Shown here: positions 7,929 to 16,466 of the stretch, piece after piece | How positions within the stretch are numbered: position 1 is the stretch's first letter | Layout of the letters: the number at the start of each line of letters is the position of its first letter | Assembly (NCBI GenBank): GCA_910577925.1 | Contig: CAJTOI010000007.1 | Span: forward strand, 1 to 64,000 | Reading direction: 5' to 3' | DNA: 64,000 nt | From: an uncultured Roseburia sp. | GTDB taxonomy: Bacteria > Bacillota > Clostridia > Lachnospirales > Lachnospiraceae | Notes under the pieces: generated by a model | Database searches by the model: none | Told to the model about the DNA's origin: nothing | Seen by the model: the letters and a program-made list of their open reading frames with translations, nothing else | Position numbers and translations under genes: made by a program

Positions 7929-9221
7929 ATGGAACAGTATGTGATCAAAGGCGGAAATCCTTTGGTGGGCGAAGTGGAAATCGGCGGCGCCAAGAATGCG
8001 GCGCTTGCGATTCTCTCCGCAGCCATTATGACGGATGAGACCGTTACAATAGAAAATATTCCAAATGTGAGAGACACGAATGTATTGCTCAACGCAATGC
8101 AGGAAATAGGGGCGAAGATTGAACGGATAGATGCCCATACCGTTAAGATTAACGGTTCCTTCATCCGGGATTTGAATGTAGATAATGAATATATCCGCAA
8201 GATTCGTGCATCGTACTATCTAATAGGGGCGCTTCTCGGAAAGTACAAGCGCGCGGAGGTGGCTCTCCCCGGCGGATGTGATATCGGCAGCCGTCCGATA
8301 GACCTTCATATGAAGGGGTTCCGTGCACTGGGAGCGCAGGTAGATATCAAATACGGACTCGTGATGGCGTCCGCAGAGCGGCTGATCGGGACGCATATCT
8401 ATATGGATAAGGTTTCTGTCGGAGCAACTATCAATATCATGATGGCATCCGCGATGGCAGAGGGGAAGACAATCATCGAAAATGCGGCGAAAGAGCCTCA
8501 TGTGGTGGATGTCGCCAATTTCTTAAACAGCATGGGCGCGAATATCCGCGGCGCCGGAACCGATGTCATCCGCATCGTCGGTGTGGAGAAGCTGCATAAG
8601 ACGGAGTACTCTATTATTCCGGATCAGATAGAAGCGGGAACCTTTATGCTTGCCGCAGCGGCAACAAAAGGGGACGTGACCGTCAAGAACGTCATTCCGA
8701 AGCATCTTGAGGCAATCAGCGCGAAGCTGCTGGAAATCGGCTGCGAGGTGGAGGAGTTTGACGACGCGGTGCGTGTCGTGGCATCCAAGCCCATTCATCA
8801 CACACAGGTGACAACGCTTCCGTATCCCGGATTCCCCACGGATATGCAGCCGCAGATGGCGGTGGTGCTGGGGATCGCGGGAGGAACGAGCACCGTGACC
8901 GAGAGTATATTTGAAAATCGTTTCCGCTACGTGGACGAACTGACGCGTATGGGGGCGAATATCAAAGTGGAGAGCAACATTGCGATTATCGGCGGTGTGG
9001 ATCAGTATACCGGGGCAAGGGTGAATGCTCCCGACTTAAGGGCCGGCGCGGCGCTTGTGATTGCCGCTTTGACGGCGGAAGGGATTACCGTCGTGGACGA
9101 TATTTATTACATTGAGCGCGGTTATGAAGAGTTTGAGACAAAGCTGTCGGCGCTCGGTGCTTTGATTGAGAAAGTCGGAACGGAAAAAGAGATTCAGAAG
9201 TTTACGCTGAAAGTATCATAA
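7929..9221 (+). CDS. murA: UDP-N-acetylglucosamine 1-carboxyvinyltransferase
   Basis: First committed step of peptidoglycan synthesis: transfer of enolpyruvate from PEP to UDP-GlcNAc in the cytoplasm. The 430-residue product has the PEP-binding Lys22 in GGAKNAAL and the catalytic Cys117 in LPGGCDIGSRP, the residue alkylated by fosfomycin. The start at 7929 follows a GAGGTG site and lies after a perfect promoter; the longer frame would begin inside that promoter. It is a single-gene unit, closed by a strong terminator. The window also holds murB and murI but not clustered with it. Confidence 0.95.
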   Translation: MEQYVIKGGNPLVGEVEIGGAKNAALAILSAAIMTDETVTIENIPNVRDTNVLLNAMQEIGAKIERIDAHTVKINGSFIRDLNVDNEYIRKIRASYYLIGALLGKYKRAEVALPGGCDIGSRPIDLHMKGFRALGAQVDIKYGLVMASAERLIGTHIYMDKVSVGATINIMMASAMAEGKTIIENAAKEPHVVDVANFLNSMGANIRGAGTDVIRIVGVEKLHKTEYSIIPDQIEAGTFMLAAAATKGDVTVKNVIPKHLEAISAKLLEIGCEVEEFDDAVRVVASKPIHHTQVTTLPYPGFPTDMQPQMAVVLGIAGGTSTVTESIFENRFRYVDELTRMGANIKVESNIAIIGGVDQYTGARVNAPDLRAGAALVIAALTAEGITVVDDIYYIERGYEEFETKLSALGALIEKVGTEKEIQKFTLKVS

Positions 9222-9224
9222 AAT

Positions 9225-9265
9225 AAAAAGGGATGCGGGCAGATGGCTGCCGGCATCCCTTTTTG
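9225..9265 (+). terminator. Bidirectional terminator between murA and HD-GYP gene
   Basis: AAAAAGGGATGC pairs with GCATCCCTTTTT, with an inner GGCAG/CTGCC stem and T-runs on both strands. It serves murA on the plus strand and the convergent HD-GYP gene on the minus strand. Confidence 0.9.
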
Positions 9266-9302
9266 ACAGCGCGCAGCACCGCAATGGGGAACTTCGATAA
9301 AA

Positions 9303-10394
9303 TTATAAAACTTTCTGAATCCAGAGATCCGATTCATGGGAAAGGTCAATGCAGCTTGTGTCGTCGAACTGGATAATCGGCTTTGAGAGCGACTGACGGT
9401 TGATCATGACGACATTGCCGCTCCGGCCGTCGCTGAGCAGAACGCGGTGATTCTGGTAAGTCGCCGCAATGTGCTGCAGGAAAGCAAGGATATATTTCGG
9501 ATGATATTTCTGCAAGCCCTCCTTTTCGAAACGCTCGATAACCTCAAAGGGACAGAGCGGAGAGCGGTAAGCCCGCGCGGCGGTCATGGCGTCATAGACA
9601 TCCGCAATGGCGACGATCAGGGCACAGATATCCGTGTCATCCTGAGCGGAACCGTCCGGGTAGCCGGAGCCGTCGCAGCGCTCATGATGCGAGAGCGCAG
9701 CCCGTGCGATGCGGGGGTCGAGAGGAAGGTCTTTGAGCAGGTCAAACCCGTAGCGTGTGTGCCGTTTGACGAGATCAAATTCCTCGTTTGTGTATTTGCC
9801 GGGTTTATCTAACAGTTCACGCGGAATCTTGAGCTTACCGATGTCGTGCAGCAGGCCGCAGAGTGTGATCAGATCGGATTTCTGGGAGTCGAATTTCAGC
9901 CATTTGCCGAGCTGGCGGCAGATGAGAGAGACATTCAGGCAGTGCACGTAGATGCTGTCCTTCGAAGTGTGCATATTGTGCAGCATATTAAACAGGTCAA
10001 ATGAAGTCTTGCAGCTGCCGAAAAGCGTTTTTACCTTGGAAAGCAGATCGGAGACGTCAAGCGGCTGCCCGTGATTGACATAGGCTTCAAAATTGTGTCT
10101 GATTGTGGACAGGACGAGGGTGTGGTCAACCTGAAACGACTGAAATGCCCGGGAGGATTTGATCTGTCTTGAATAGGAGGCGACAGCAGTGGGCGCGGCT
10201 TCCGAAGTTGCATCGGCCTCGGGGCCGTCCTCTCCTTCGATCATGACGGATTCGATGCAATAAAAATAGAGGCGCATGATCATTGCCTGTGTGAGTGTCT
10301 TTCCTTTTTCAAAAATACGTTGTCCGCCTTTTGTCATGGCGGGCTCTGCAAGAATCATGCCTTCTTTGAGTTTGTTGAGATTTATTTTCCGCAT
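9303..10394 (-). CDS. HD-GYP domain protein, probable cyclic-di-GMP phosphodiesterase
   Basis: 363 residues from the preferred ATG at 10394, which follows AAAGGAG; a longer start at 10436 has no ribosome site. An N-terminal region (LKEGMILAEPAMTKGG) of the kind often found before HD-GYP is followed by the catalytic domain with HDIGK, HHERCDGSGYP and DVYDAMTAAR, so the metal ligands and the GYP motif are present. Such proteins usually hydrolyse cyclic di-GMP. A GGDEF protein at 33.7 kb could make the same messenger. No membrane helix is seen, so it should be cytoplasmic. It is a single gene, convergent with murA. Confidence 0.9.
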   Translation of the reverse strand: MRKINLNKLKEGMILAEPAMTKGGQRIFEKGKTLTQAMIMRLYFYCIESVMIEGEDGPEADATSEAAPTAVASYSRQIKSSRAFQSFQVDHTLVLSTIRHNFEAYVNHGQPLDVSDLLSKVKTLFGSCKTSFDLFNMLHNMHTSKDSIYVHCLNVSLICRQLGKWLKFDSQKSDLITLCGLLHDIGKLKIPRELLDKPGKYTNEEFDLVKRHTRYGFDLLKDLPLDPRIARAALSHHERCDGSGYPDGSAQDDTDICALIVAIADVYDAMTAARAYRSPLCPFEVIERFEKEGLQKYHPKYILAFLQHIAATYQNHRVLLSDGRSGNVVMINRQSLSKPIIQFDDTSCIDLSHESDLWIQKVL

Positions 10395-10458
10395 AAGACT
10401 CCTTTGTGTTCCCGGATCGATACGGGACAGGCTCATTTCAGTCTGTACTGATATTTAT

Positions 10459-10487
10459 AGTATAATTTTTCCACATGTGAAAGTCAA
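10459..10487 (-). promoter_or_regulatory. Promoter of HD-GYP gene
   Basis: On the minus strand TTGACT (10487-10482) and TATACT (10464-10459) are 17 bp apart, giving a leader of about 58 bases before ATG 10394. Confidence 0.7.
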
Positions 10488-10495
10488 TAAAAAGC

Positions 10496-10530
10496 TTGAC
10501 AGACAGGGGCGGCAGGGTGTAGGCTATACA
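10496..10530 (+). promoter_or_regulatory. Probable promoter of the metK leader
   Basis: TTGACA at 10496-10501 is a perfect -35. The -10 is ambiguous: TAGGCT at 10520-10525 has 18-bp spacing but a poor sequence, while TATACA at 10525-10530 has a good sequence but 23-bp spacing. Transcription must start before the riboswitch at 10565. Confidence 0.45.
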
Positions 10531-10564
10531 CATAGATATGAGAATTTAATATTGTGATAATTTT

Positions 10565-10680
10565 CTTATTCAGAGTGATGGAGATACAAAGGATCTGTGA
10601 AGTCACGGCAACCCCGGATGGAAGGTGCCAACCTGAGCGAGCAAATGCTGCAACAGCATTCCGAAAGTTCGAACAATAAG
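10565..10680 (+). promoter_or_regulatory. SAM-I (S-box) riboswitch
   Basis: The leader has the S-box core in order: P1 closing strands CTTATT (10565) and AATAAG (to 10680), the GTGATGGAG/GTGAAGTCACGGCAACC P2 with kink-turn, AAGGTGCCAAC after it, and GAAAGTTCGAAC near the 3' side. S-adenosylmethionine binding should stabilise P1, let the downstream terminator form and switch off metK. A terminator immediately follows, as expected for transcriptional control. Confidence 0.93.
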
Positions 10681-10709
10681 AGGATTTGATTATCTGGTAG
10701 TAATTCATT

Positions 10710-10739
10710 TCCGCTTGTTCGCAAGTGGATTTTTTTTTT
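10710..10739 (+). terminator. Riboswitch-controlled terminator before metK
   Basis: TCCGCTTG and CAAGTGGA form an 8-bp stem (one G-U) with a TTCG loop, followed by ten T. It is the expression platform of the SAM-I riboswitch. Confidence 0.9.
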
Positions 10740-10793
10740 GCAGGAAAAGGATTCGCCTGCAAAAACAGTCAGAAAAGAAAGGGAGTACATACG

Positions 10794-11981
10794 ATGGAAA
10801 AACGATTATTTACCTCGGAGTCTGTGACAGAGGGACATCCGGACAAAGTCTGTGATGCGGTTTCGGATGCGATTTTAGACGCCTGCATGGCACAAGACCC
10901 CATGAGCCGTGTGGCGTGCGAGACGGCATGCTGTACAGGGTTTGTGCTGGTGACGGGGGAGATTACCACAAAAGCGCAGCTGGACGTTCCGGCGCTTGTG
11001 CGTAAGACCGTCAATGAGATTGGCTATGACGATGCGAAGACTGGTTTTGACGGAAATACCTGTTCGGTCATGGTGGCGCTCGACAAGCAGTCGACCGATA
11101 TCGCGATGGGCGTCGACAAGGCGCTTGAGGCAAAGGAGAACCGGATGACCGATGAGCAGATTGAGGCGATCGGTGCAGGGGATCAGGGGATGATGTTCGG
11201 TTACGCGACGAACGAAACGCCGGAACTGATGCCCTATCCGATTTCTTTGGCGCATAAGCTGGCGCTGCAGCTGACAAAGGTGCGCAAGGACGGCACGCTT
11301 GCTTACCTGCGGCCGGACGGCAAGACGCAGGTGTCCGTGGAGTATGACGAAAACGGGAAACCGGTCCGCCTGGAGGCGGTTGTGCTGTCCACACAGCACG
11401 ACGAGGATGTGACGCAGGAACAGATCCATGCAGACATCAAAAAATATGTCTTTGATCCGATTCTTCCGGCCGAACTGGTGGATGCGGAGACGAAATTTTT
11501 CATCAATCCGACCGGGCGCTTTGTGATCGGCGGTCCGCACGGCGATGCGGGATTGACCGGGCGCAAGATTATCGTGGACACTTACGGCGGCTATGCGCGG
11601 CACGGCGGCGGCGCTTTTTCCGGAAAGGACTGCACAAAGGTAGACCGCTCCGCGGCGTATGCGGCCCGCTACGTTGCGAAGAATATCGTTGCGGCAGGAC
11701 TTGCGGATAAGTGCGAGATTCAGCTGTCCTATGCAATCGGTGTGGCACAGCCGACATCCGTTATGGCGGATACGTTCGGAACCGGAAAAGTTTCCGACGA
11801 GAAGCTGGTAGACATGATCCGCAGCGAATTTGATCTCCGCCCGGCGGGAATTATCAAAATGCTGGATTTGAGACGGCCGATTTACCGGCAGACGGCTGCC
11901 TACGGTCATTTCGGGCGCGCCGACCTCAATCTTCCGTGGGAAGCCTGCGATAAGGCGGAAGACCTGAAGAAATATTTATAA
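10794..11981 (+). CDS. metK: S-adenosylmethionine synthase
   Basis: Makes S-adenosylmethionine from methionine and ATP, releasing phosphate and diphosphate. The 395-residue product has GHPDK near 14 (ATP/Mg site), GAGDQGMMFG in the flexible-loop region, GGPHGDAGLTGRK and GGGAFSGKDCTKVDRSAAY, which are the family signatures. The start at 10794 follows AAAGGGAG; the upstream in-frame extension would begin inside the riboswitch terminator and is not real. Expression should fall when SAM is plentiful through the leader described above. Confidence 0.97.
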   Translation: MEKRLFTSESVTEGHPDKVCDAVSDAILDACMAQDPMSRVACETACCTGFVLVTGEITTKAQLDVPALVRKTVNEIGYDDAKTGFDGNTCSVMVALDKQSTDIAMGVDKALEAKENRMTDEQIEAIGAGDQGMMFGYATNETPELMPYPISLAHKLALQLTKVRKDGTLAYLRPDGKTQVSVEYDENGKPVRLEAVVLSTQHDEDVTQEQIHADIKKYVFDPILPAELVDAETKFFINPTGRFVIGGPHGDAGLTGRKIIVDTYGGYARHGGGAFSGKDCTKVDRSAAYAARYVAKNIVAAGLADKCEIQLSYAIGVAQPTSVMADTFGTGKVSDEKLVDMIRSEFDLRPAGIIKMLDLRRPIYRQTAAYGHFGRADLNLPWEACDKAEDLKKYL

Positions 11982-12029
11982 AAAGTTTAGATTATTTTAG
12001 GTAAAAGAAATAAGTTTTCAAACGTTTCG

Positions 12030-12038
12030 TGCTATAAT
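12030..12038 (+). promoter_or_regulatory. Extended -10 promoter for the two-component genes
   Basis: TGCTATAAT is a perfect extended -10 element; no good -35 lies at 16-18 bp. Transcription would begin near 12045, inside the 5' arm of the metK terminator. Confidence 0.5.
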
Positions 12039-12078
12039 AGGTCATAGAATGTAGAGATACATGCTATGACCTTTTTTG
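12039..12078 (+). terminator. metK terminator
   Basis: AGGTCATAG at 12039-12047 pairs with CTATGACCT at 12064-12072, then ATGTA with TACAT around a GAGA loop, followed by a T-run. It is a strong intrinsic terminator that directly abuts the -10 element of the next operon. Confidence 0.85.
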
Positions 12079-12091
12079 CAGGGGAAACCAT

Positions 12092-13594
12092 ATGAAGTTT
12101 AAGTATAAAATTATTATTTCTTTTTGTATTATCATATTTGCGCCGATTGCGCTGGCGCTTCTGGTGCTTTTCAGTTTTCAGCACATTCAGATCCGGGCGA
12201 TTGAGCAGACCTACGGTGTGGAGAGCGAGAACTACAGCTATTTTTCCAACTCGATTCAGCTTTTGAGCCGCATAGCGCGGGATTCCATGAAGGAGCTCGC
12301 GCGCGTCGCCGAGGAAGATCCGGACAGGATGCAGCAGAGGGATTATCTCGAGAGCCTGAACGGGGAACTGTCGGATAAGAACACATACCTGGCCGTGCGC
12401 AGGGACGAAGAGTGGACCTACATCGGACAGGAGACGGCGGAAGGGCTGCTCGCGGAATTTCCCGCCTACGGGGAGGCGGAGGAGAATGTCAATGCCGGAA
12501 TCTATATTGACGGGGAGGAACAGATTCTCATCAAGCAGGTAGATTTCCTCTATTCCGACGGCGGGGAGGGGAGTGTCTTCGTGGTAACGAGGCTGGAGGA
12601 GAGCGTTCCCGAGATAAAAGGCCTGATGACGGATATTATTGTCTCGGTGATTCTGATCTTGATTCTGACGGCGTGCATCCTGACGATATGGATCTATACA
12701 AGTATGATCAATCCGATTAAGCGGCTGCAGCTGGCGGCGCAGAATATCAAGGACGGCAATCTTGATTTTACGGTGGACGCCGAAAATGACGACGAGATCG
12801 GGGAGCTCTGCAAGAACTTTGAGGAGATGCGCCAGCGGCTGAAGGACAATGCGGAGGAGAAGATTTCGAGTGAGGGTGAGAATAAGGCGCTGATCAGCAA
12901 CATTGCCCATGATTTAAAGACGCCGATTACCACGGTGAAAGGGTATGCGGAGGGGCTCATAGACGGTGTGGCGGACACCCCGGAGAAGCGCGACAAATAT
13001 ATCCGGACAATCTACAATAAAGCGATAGAAATGGACACACTGATTAATGAGCTGACTCTGTATGCAAAGATAGACACGAACCGCATTCCCTATAATTTTG
13101 CAAAGCTGAATGTCTCGGAATATTTTAATGACTGTATCGAAGAGATCGGCCTTGATCTTGAAGCCAGGAATATCGGGCTGGCGTACTTTAACTACGCGGA
13201 TGAGGATATTCAGATTATTGCGGACCCCGAGCAGCTGAAGCGCGTGATCAATAATATTGTCGGGAATTCCGTCAAATATATGGGGAGCCGCCAGGGGGTG
13301 GTTAATATCCGCATCAAGGATGTCGGGGATTTTATCCAGGTAGAGATTGAGGACAACGGCAGGGGAATTGCATCAAGGGATCTGCCCTATATTTTTGACC
13401 GGTTCTACCGCGCGGACGCGTCGCGCAATTCCGCGACCGGCGGCAGCGGCATCGGGCTGTCGATTGTCAAGAAAATCGTGGAGGATCACGGGGGCAAGAT
13501 TTGGGCGACCAGCAAAGAATCCATCGGCACGGTGATGTATTTTGTTATACGAAAATATCAGGAGGTACCAAATGAGCAGGTTATTGATTATTGA
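12092..13594 (+). CDS. Sensor histidine kinase
   Basis: 500 residues. Two membrane helices (about 8-28 and 183-204) flank an extracytoplasmic sensor region of ~150 residues that I do not recognise. A HAMP linker (MINPIKRLQLAAQNIKDGNL) leads to the dimerisation domain with the phospho-His in ISNIAHDLKTPITT. The ATPase domain has the N box (NNIVGNSVKY), DNGRGI, FDRFYR and GGSGIGLSIVKKI. It should pass phosphate to the regulator encoded next, with which it overlaps by 23 bases. The signal is unknown. It has its own promoter after metK. Confidence 0.92.
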   Translation: MKFKYKIIISFCIIIFAPIALALLVLFSFQHIQIRAIEQTYGVESENYSYFSNSIQLLSRIARDSMKELARVAEEDPDRMQQRDYLESLNGELSDKNTYLAVRRDEEWTYIGQETAEGLLAEFPAYGEAEENVNAGIYIDGEEQILIKQVDFLYSDGGEGSVFVVTRLEESVPEIKGLMTDIIVSVILILILTACILTIWIYTSMINPIKRLQLAAQNIKDGNLDFTVDAENDDEIGELCKNFEEMRQRLKDNAEEKISSEGENKALISNIAHDLKTPITTVKGYAEGLIDGVADTPEKRDKYIRTIYNKAIEMDTLINELTLYAKIDTNRIPYNFAKLNVSEYFNDCIEEIGLDLEARNIGLAYFNYADEDIQIIADPEQLKRVINNIVGNSVKYMGSRQGVVNIRIKDVGDFIQVEIEDNGRGIASRDLPYIFDRFYRADASRNSATGGSGIGLSIVKKIVEDHGGKIWATSKESIGTVMYFVIRKYQEVPNEQVIDY

Positions 13595-14261
13595 GGATGA
13601 AGTTGCGATTGCGGATCTGGAAAAGGATTATCTGGAACTCAGCGGCTTTACGGTGGAGACAGAGACGGACGGAACCGTCGGCTTAAAGCGGGCATTGTCC
13701 GAAGACTTTGATATGTTTATTCTTGACTTAATGCTTCCGGGGATGGACGGCTTTGAAATCTGCCGGGAAATCCGCGAGGAGAAGAATACGCCGATTCTTA
13801 TGGTCTCCGCCAAAAAGGACGATATCGATAAAATCCGCGGGCTGGGTCTGGGCGCGGACGATTATATCACAAAGCCGTTTTCGCCGAGTGAGCTTGTGGC
13901 GCGGGTAAAAGCGCACCTTGCCCGCTATGAGCGGCTGATCGGAAGCAATATGCCGGAGAACGACATTGTGGAAATCCGGGGCATCCGTATCGACAAGACC
14001 GCGCGGCGTGTCTGGATTAACGGCGAGGAAAGGCAGTTTACCACAAAGGAGTTTGACCTGCTGACGTTTCTGGCGGAGAATCCGAACCATGTGTTCACGA
14101 AGGAGGAGCTTTTCCGGGAAATCTGGGATATGGAATCCATCGGGGATATCGCGACGGTTACCGTACACATCAAAAAGATACGCGAGAAGATAGAGCTGAA
14201 CACCAACAAGCCGCAGTACATTGAGACGATCTGGGGCGTCGGGTACCGCTTTAAGATGTAG
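13572..14261 (+). CDS. OmpR-family response regulator
   Basis: 229 residues from ATG 13572, preceded by AGGAGGT; a start further upstream at 13542 has no ribosome site. The receiver domain has acidic residues in IIEDE, the phospho-Asp in FILDLMLPGMDG, the Thr/Ser switch in MVSAKKD and Lys in TKPF. The winged-helix DNA-binding domain (RQFTTKEFDLLTFL to TVWGVGYRF-type end) classes it with OmpR/PhoB. Partner of the preceding kinase. Confidence 0.94.
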   Translation: MSRLLIIEDEVAIADLEKDYLELSGFTVETETDGTVGLKRALSEDFDMFILDLMLPGMDGFEICREIREEKNTPILMVSAKKDDIDKIRGLGLGADDYITKPFSPSELVARVKAHLARYERLIGSNMPENDIVEIRGIRIDKTARRVWINGEERQFTTKEFDLLTFLAENPNHVFTKEELFREIWDMESIGDIATVTVHIKKIREKIELNTNKPQYIETIWGVGYRFKM

Positions 14262-14312
14262 AAGAGAAACGCATGAGATTTTGGGAAATGCTTTATGCGC
14301 ATGAGGTCTGGG

Positions 14313-14966
14313 ATGGATTTTGAACGATTATACGAGGATGACGATATCATCGTCTGCGTAAAGCCCGCAGGGGTGCCGACGCAGACGAGACAGTTCGGAC
14401 AGGCGGATATGGAAAGCCTTCTGAAAAATTACCGCACGTTCCGGGGAGAACCTCCGGAAGTATGGGTGGTGCACCGGCTTGACCAGCCGGTGTCCGGTGT
14501 GATGGTGTTTGCAAAGGGAAAGGAGGCGGCAGCCGAGCTTAGCCGCCAGATACAAAAGGGACTCGCGTGCAAATGCTACTATGCCAAAACGGACGGCGTT
14601 CCGCCGAAGAAAAAAGATACGCTGGAGGATTTTCTGCTGCGGGACGGCAGGGGGAATGTCTCCTCGGTGGTGACGCGGGGGACGGCGGGGGCGAAACGCG
14701 CCTGCCTTTCTTATGAGGTGGTGGAGCACAATGCCGCGCAGGCCGTCCTGCGCGTGCGGCTTGAGACCGGGAGACATCATCAGATACGGGTGCAGCTGGC
14801 ACATGCGGGATTTGCGATTGCGGGAGACCGGAAGTATAATTTTAAAGAGAATCTCAAACCGTTTCATGAAAATCTGCAGCTCTGCTCTTACAGGCTCGGG
14901 TTCAAACACCCGAAAACACACAGGAAAATGGAGTTCGAAATTGACAAGCCTTTCCATTTATCATAG
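14313..14966 (+). CDS. RluA-family pseudouridine synthase
   Basis: Converts a uridine in rRNA or tRNA to pseudouridine. The 217-residue protein has the catalytic Asp in HRLDQPVSG near residue 56 and the RLETGRHHQIRVQLAH motif near 150. It lacks an N-terminal S4 domain, which places it with the shorter RluA-like members; the target base is not predictable. ATG 14313 follows GAGG at a good distance and is preferred to 14295. It lies 51 bases after the response regulator, so read-through is possible. Confidence 0.88.
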   Translation: MDFERLYEDDDIIVCVKPAGVPTQTRQFGQADMESLLKNYRTFRGEPPEVWVVHRLDQPVSGVMVFAKGKEAAAELSRQIQKGLACKCYYAKTDGVPPKKKDTLEDFLLRDGRGNVSSVVTRGTAGAKRACLSYEVVEHNAAQAVLRVRLETGRHHQIRVQLAHAGFAIAGDRKYNFKENLKPFHENLQLCSYRLGFKHPKTHRKMEFEIDKPFHLS

Positions 14967-15026
14967 AATGGACAGAAAGATTCTGCCCTCTTTTCGGCAG
15001 GAAGAAAGTAAGGAGATAGAAGAACT

Positions 15027-16466
15027 ATGGCAAAGGACAAGAAACTGGTGGAGGCGATTACTTCCATGGAGGAAGATTTCGCACAGTGGTATACGGATGT
15101 CGTAAAAAAGGCGGAGCTGATCGATTATTCTTCCGTCAAGGGATGTATGATTATCAAGCCGGCCGGATATGCGATCTGGGAGAATATTCAGGCGGAGCTG
15201 GACCGCAGATTTAAGGATGCGGGCGTGGAGAATGTGTACATGCCGATGTTTATTCCGGAGAGCCTGCTTGAGCGGGAGAAGGACCACGTGGAGGGGTTTG
15301 CGCCGGAGGTTGCATGGGTGACGCACGGCGGGTTGAATGAGCTGCAGGAGCGCCTCTGTGTCAGACCGACCTCGGAAACGCTGTTCTGCGATTTTTACCA
15401 CAACCTGATTCAGTCATACAGAGATTTGCCGAAAGTATATAACCAGTGGTGCTCGGTGGTGCGCTGGGAGAAGGAGACAAGACCGTTTCTGCGCTCGCGC
15501 GAATTTCTGTGGCAGGAGGGGCATACGGCCCATGCGACCGCCGAGGAGGCGGAGGAGAGAACCGTGCAAATGCTCAACCTTTATGCGGATTTCTGCGAGG
15601 AAGTGCTGGCGATTCCGGTGATCCGCGGGCAGAAGACGGAGAAAGAGAAGTTTGCGGGGGCCGAGGAGACGTACACCATCGAGGCGCTGATGCATGACGG
15701 AAAGGCGCTGCAGTCGGGGACTAGCCATAACTTCGGCGACGGGTTTGCGCGCGCCTTTGAGATTCAGTATACGGATAAGGAAAACAAGCTGCAGTATGTG
15801 CATCAGACCTCATGGGGACTGTCAACGCGCCTGATCGGAGCGATTATCATGGCGCACGGCGATGATTCGGGTCTGGTTCTGCCGCCGAGAATTGCACCGG
15901 TGCAGGCGGTGGTGATACCGATTCAGCAGCGCAAGGAGGGCGTGCTTGAGAAGGCGGCCGAGCTGTGCGGGCGGCTTAAAACGGTCTGCCGCGCGAAGCT
16001 TGACGATTCCGACAAGAGCCCGGGATGGAAGTTCTCGGAGCAGGAAATGCGGGGAATCCCTGTCCGCATTGAGCTTGGGCCGAAGGATATCGAGGCGGGC
16101 AAGTGCGTCGTGGTGCGCCGCGATACCAGAGAGAAGATCGAGGTGGAGTTTGCAGATATCGAGACAACGCTGCCCGAGATTTTAGATACCATTCAGGATG
16201 AAATGTTCGAGCGCGCAAGGGCACACCGCGACGCCCATATCTGGGATGCGCACGGCTATGAGGAGTTTGCCGATATCGCGGTAAATAAGCCGGGCTTTAT
16301 TCGCGGCATGTGGTGCGGGGAGCAGGCGTGCGAGGATAAGATTAAAGAAGACCTGGCAGTGACGTCCCGGTGTATGCCGTTCCATGACCGGGAGCAGATT
16401 GCCGATACCTGCGTGTGCTGCGGAAAACCTGCGCATAAGCTGGTGTACTGGGGAAAAGCATATTGA
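15027..16466 (+). CDS. proS: Prolyl-tRNA synthetase, short (archaeal/eukaryotic-like) type
   Basis: Charges tRNA-Pro with proline. At 479 residues it is the short type without the ~180-residue editing insertion found in typical bacterial enzymes. Class II motifs are visible: motif 2 around VVRWEKETRPFLRSREFLWQ, TAHAT, and motif 3 near TSWGLSTRLIGAIIMAHGD. The C-terminal zinc-binding-like domain ends with CVCCGKPAHKLVYWGKAY, Tyr being the usual last residue of this type. AAGGAG lies about 11 bases before the ATG. No T-box leader fits in the 60-base gap. Its stop overlaps the start of the CCA enzyme by 4 bases, indicating a tRNA-metabolism operon. Confidence 0.95.
   Translation: MAKDKKLVEAITSMEEDFAQWYTDVVKKAELIDYSSVKGCMIIKPAGYAIWENIQAELDRRFKDAGVENVYMPMFIPESLLEREKDHVEGFAPEVAWVTHGGLNELQERLCVRPTSETLFCDFYHNLIQSYRDLPKVYNQWCSVVRWEKETRPFLRSREFLWQEGHTAHATAEEAEERTVQMLNLYADFCEEVLAIPVIRGQKTEKEKFAGAEETYTIEALMHDGKALQSGTSHNFGDGFARAFEIQYTDKENKLQYVHQTSWGLSTRLIGAIIMAHGDDSGLVLPPRIAPVQAVVIPIQQRKEGVLEKAAELCGRLKTVCRAKLDDSDKSPGWKFSEQEMRGIPVRIELGPKDIEAGKCVVVRRDTREKIEVEFADIETTLPEILDTIQDEMFERARAHRDAHIWDAHGYEEFADIAVNKPGFIRGMWCGEQACEDKIKEDLAVTSRCMPFHDREQIADTCVCCGKPAHKLVYWGKAY

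Noticed and set aside
10725..10793. Upstream extension of metK
   Set aside because: It begins inside the riboswitch terminator stem and T-run region; ATG 10794 has AAAGGGAG and matches the family start.
10875..11909. Long antisense frame opposite metK (and similar ones opposite pgcA, ftsH, uvrC, hprK, glnN)
   Set aside because: These come from codon bias in GC-rich genes; they lack start signals and recognisable domains.
14967..15026. T-box leader for proS
   Set aside because: The gap is only 60 bases with one small hairpin and no T-box sequence or terminator.
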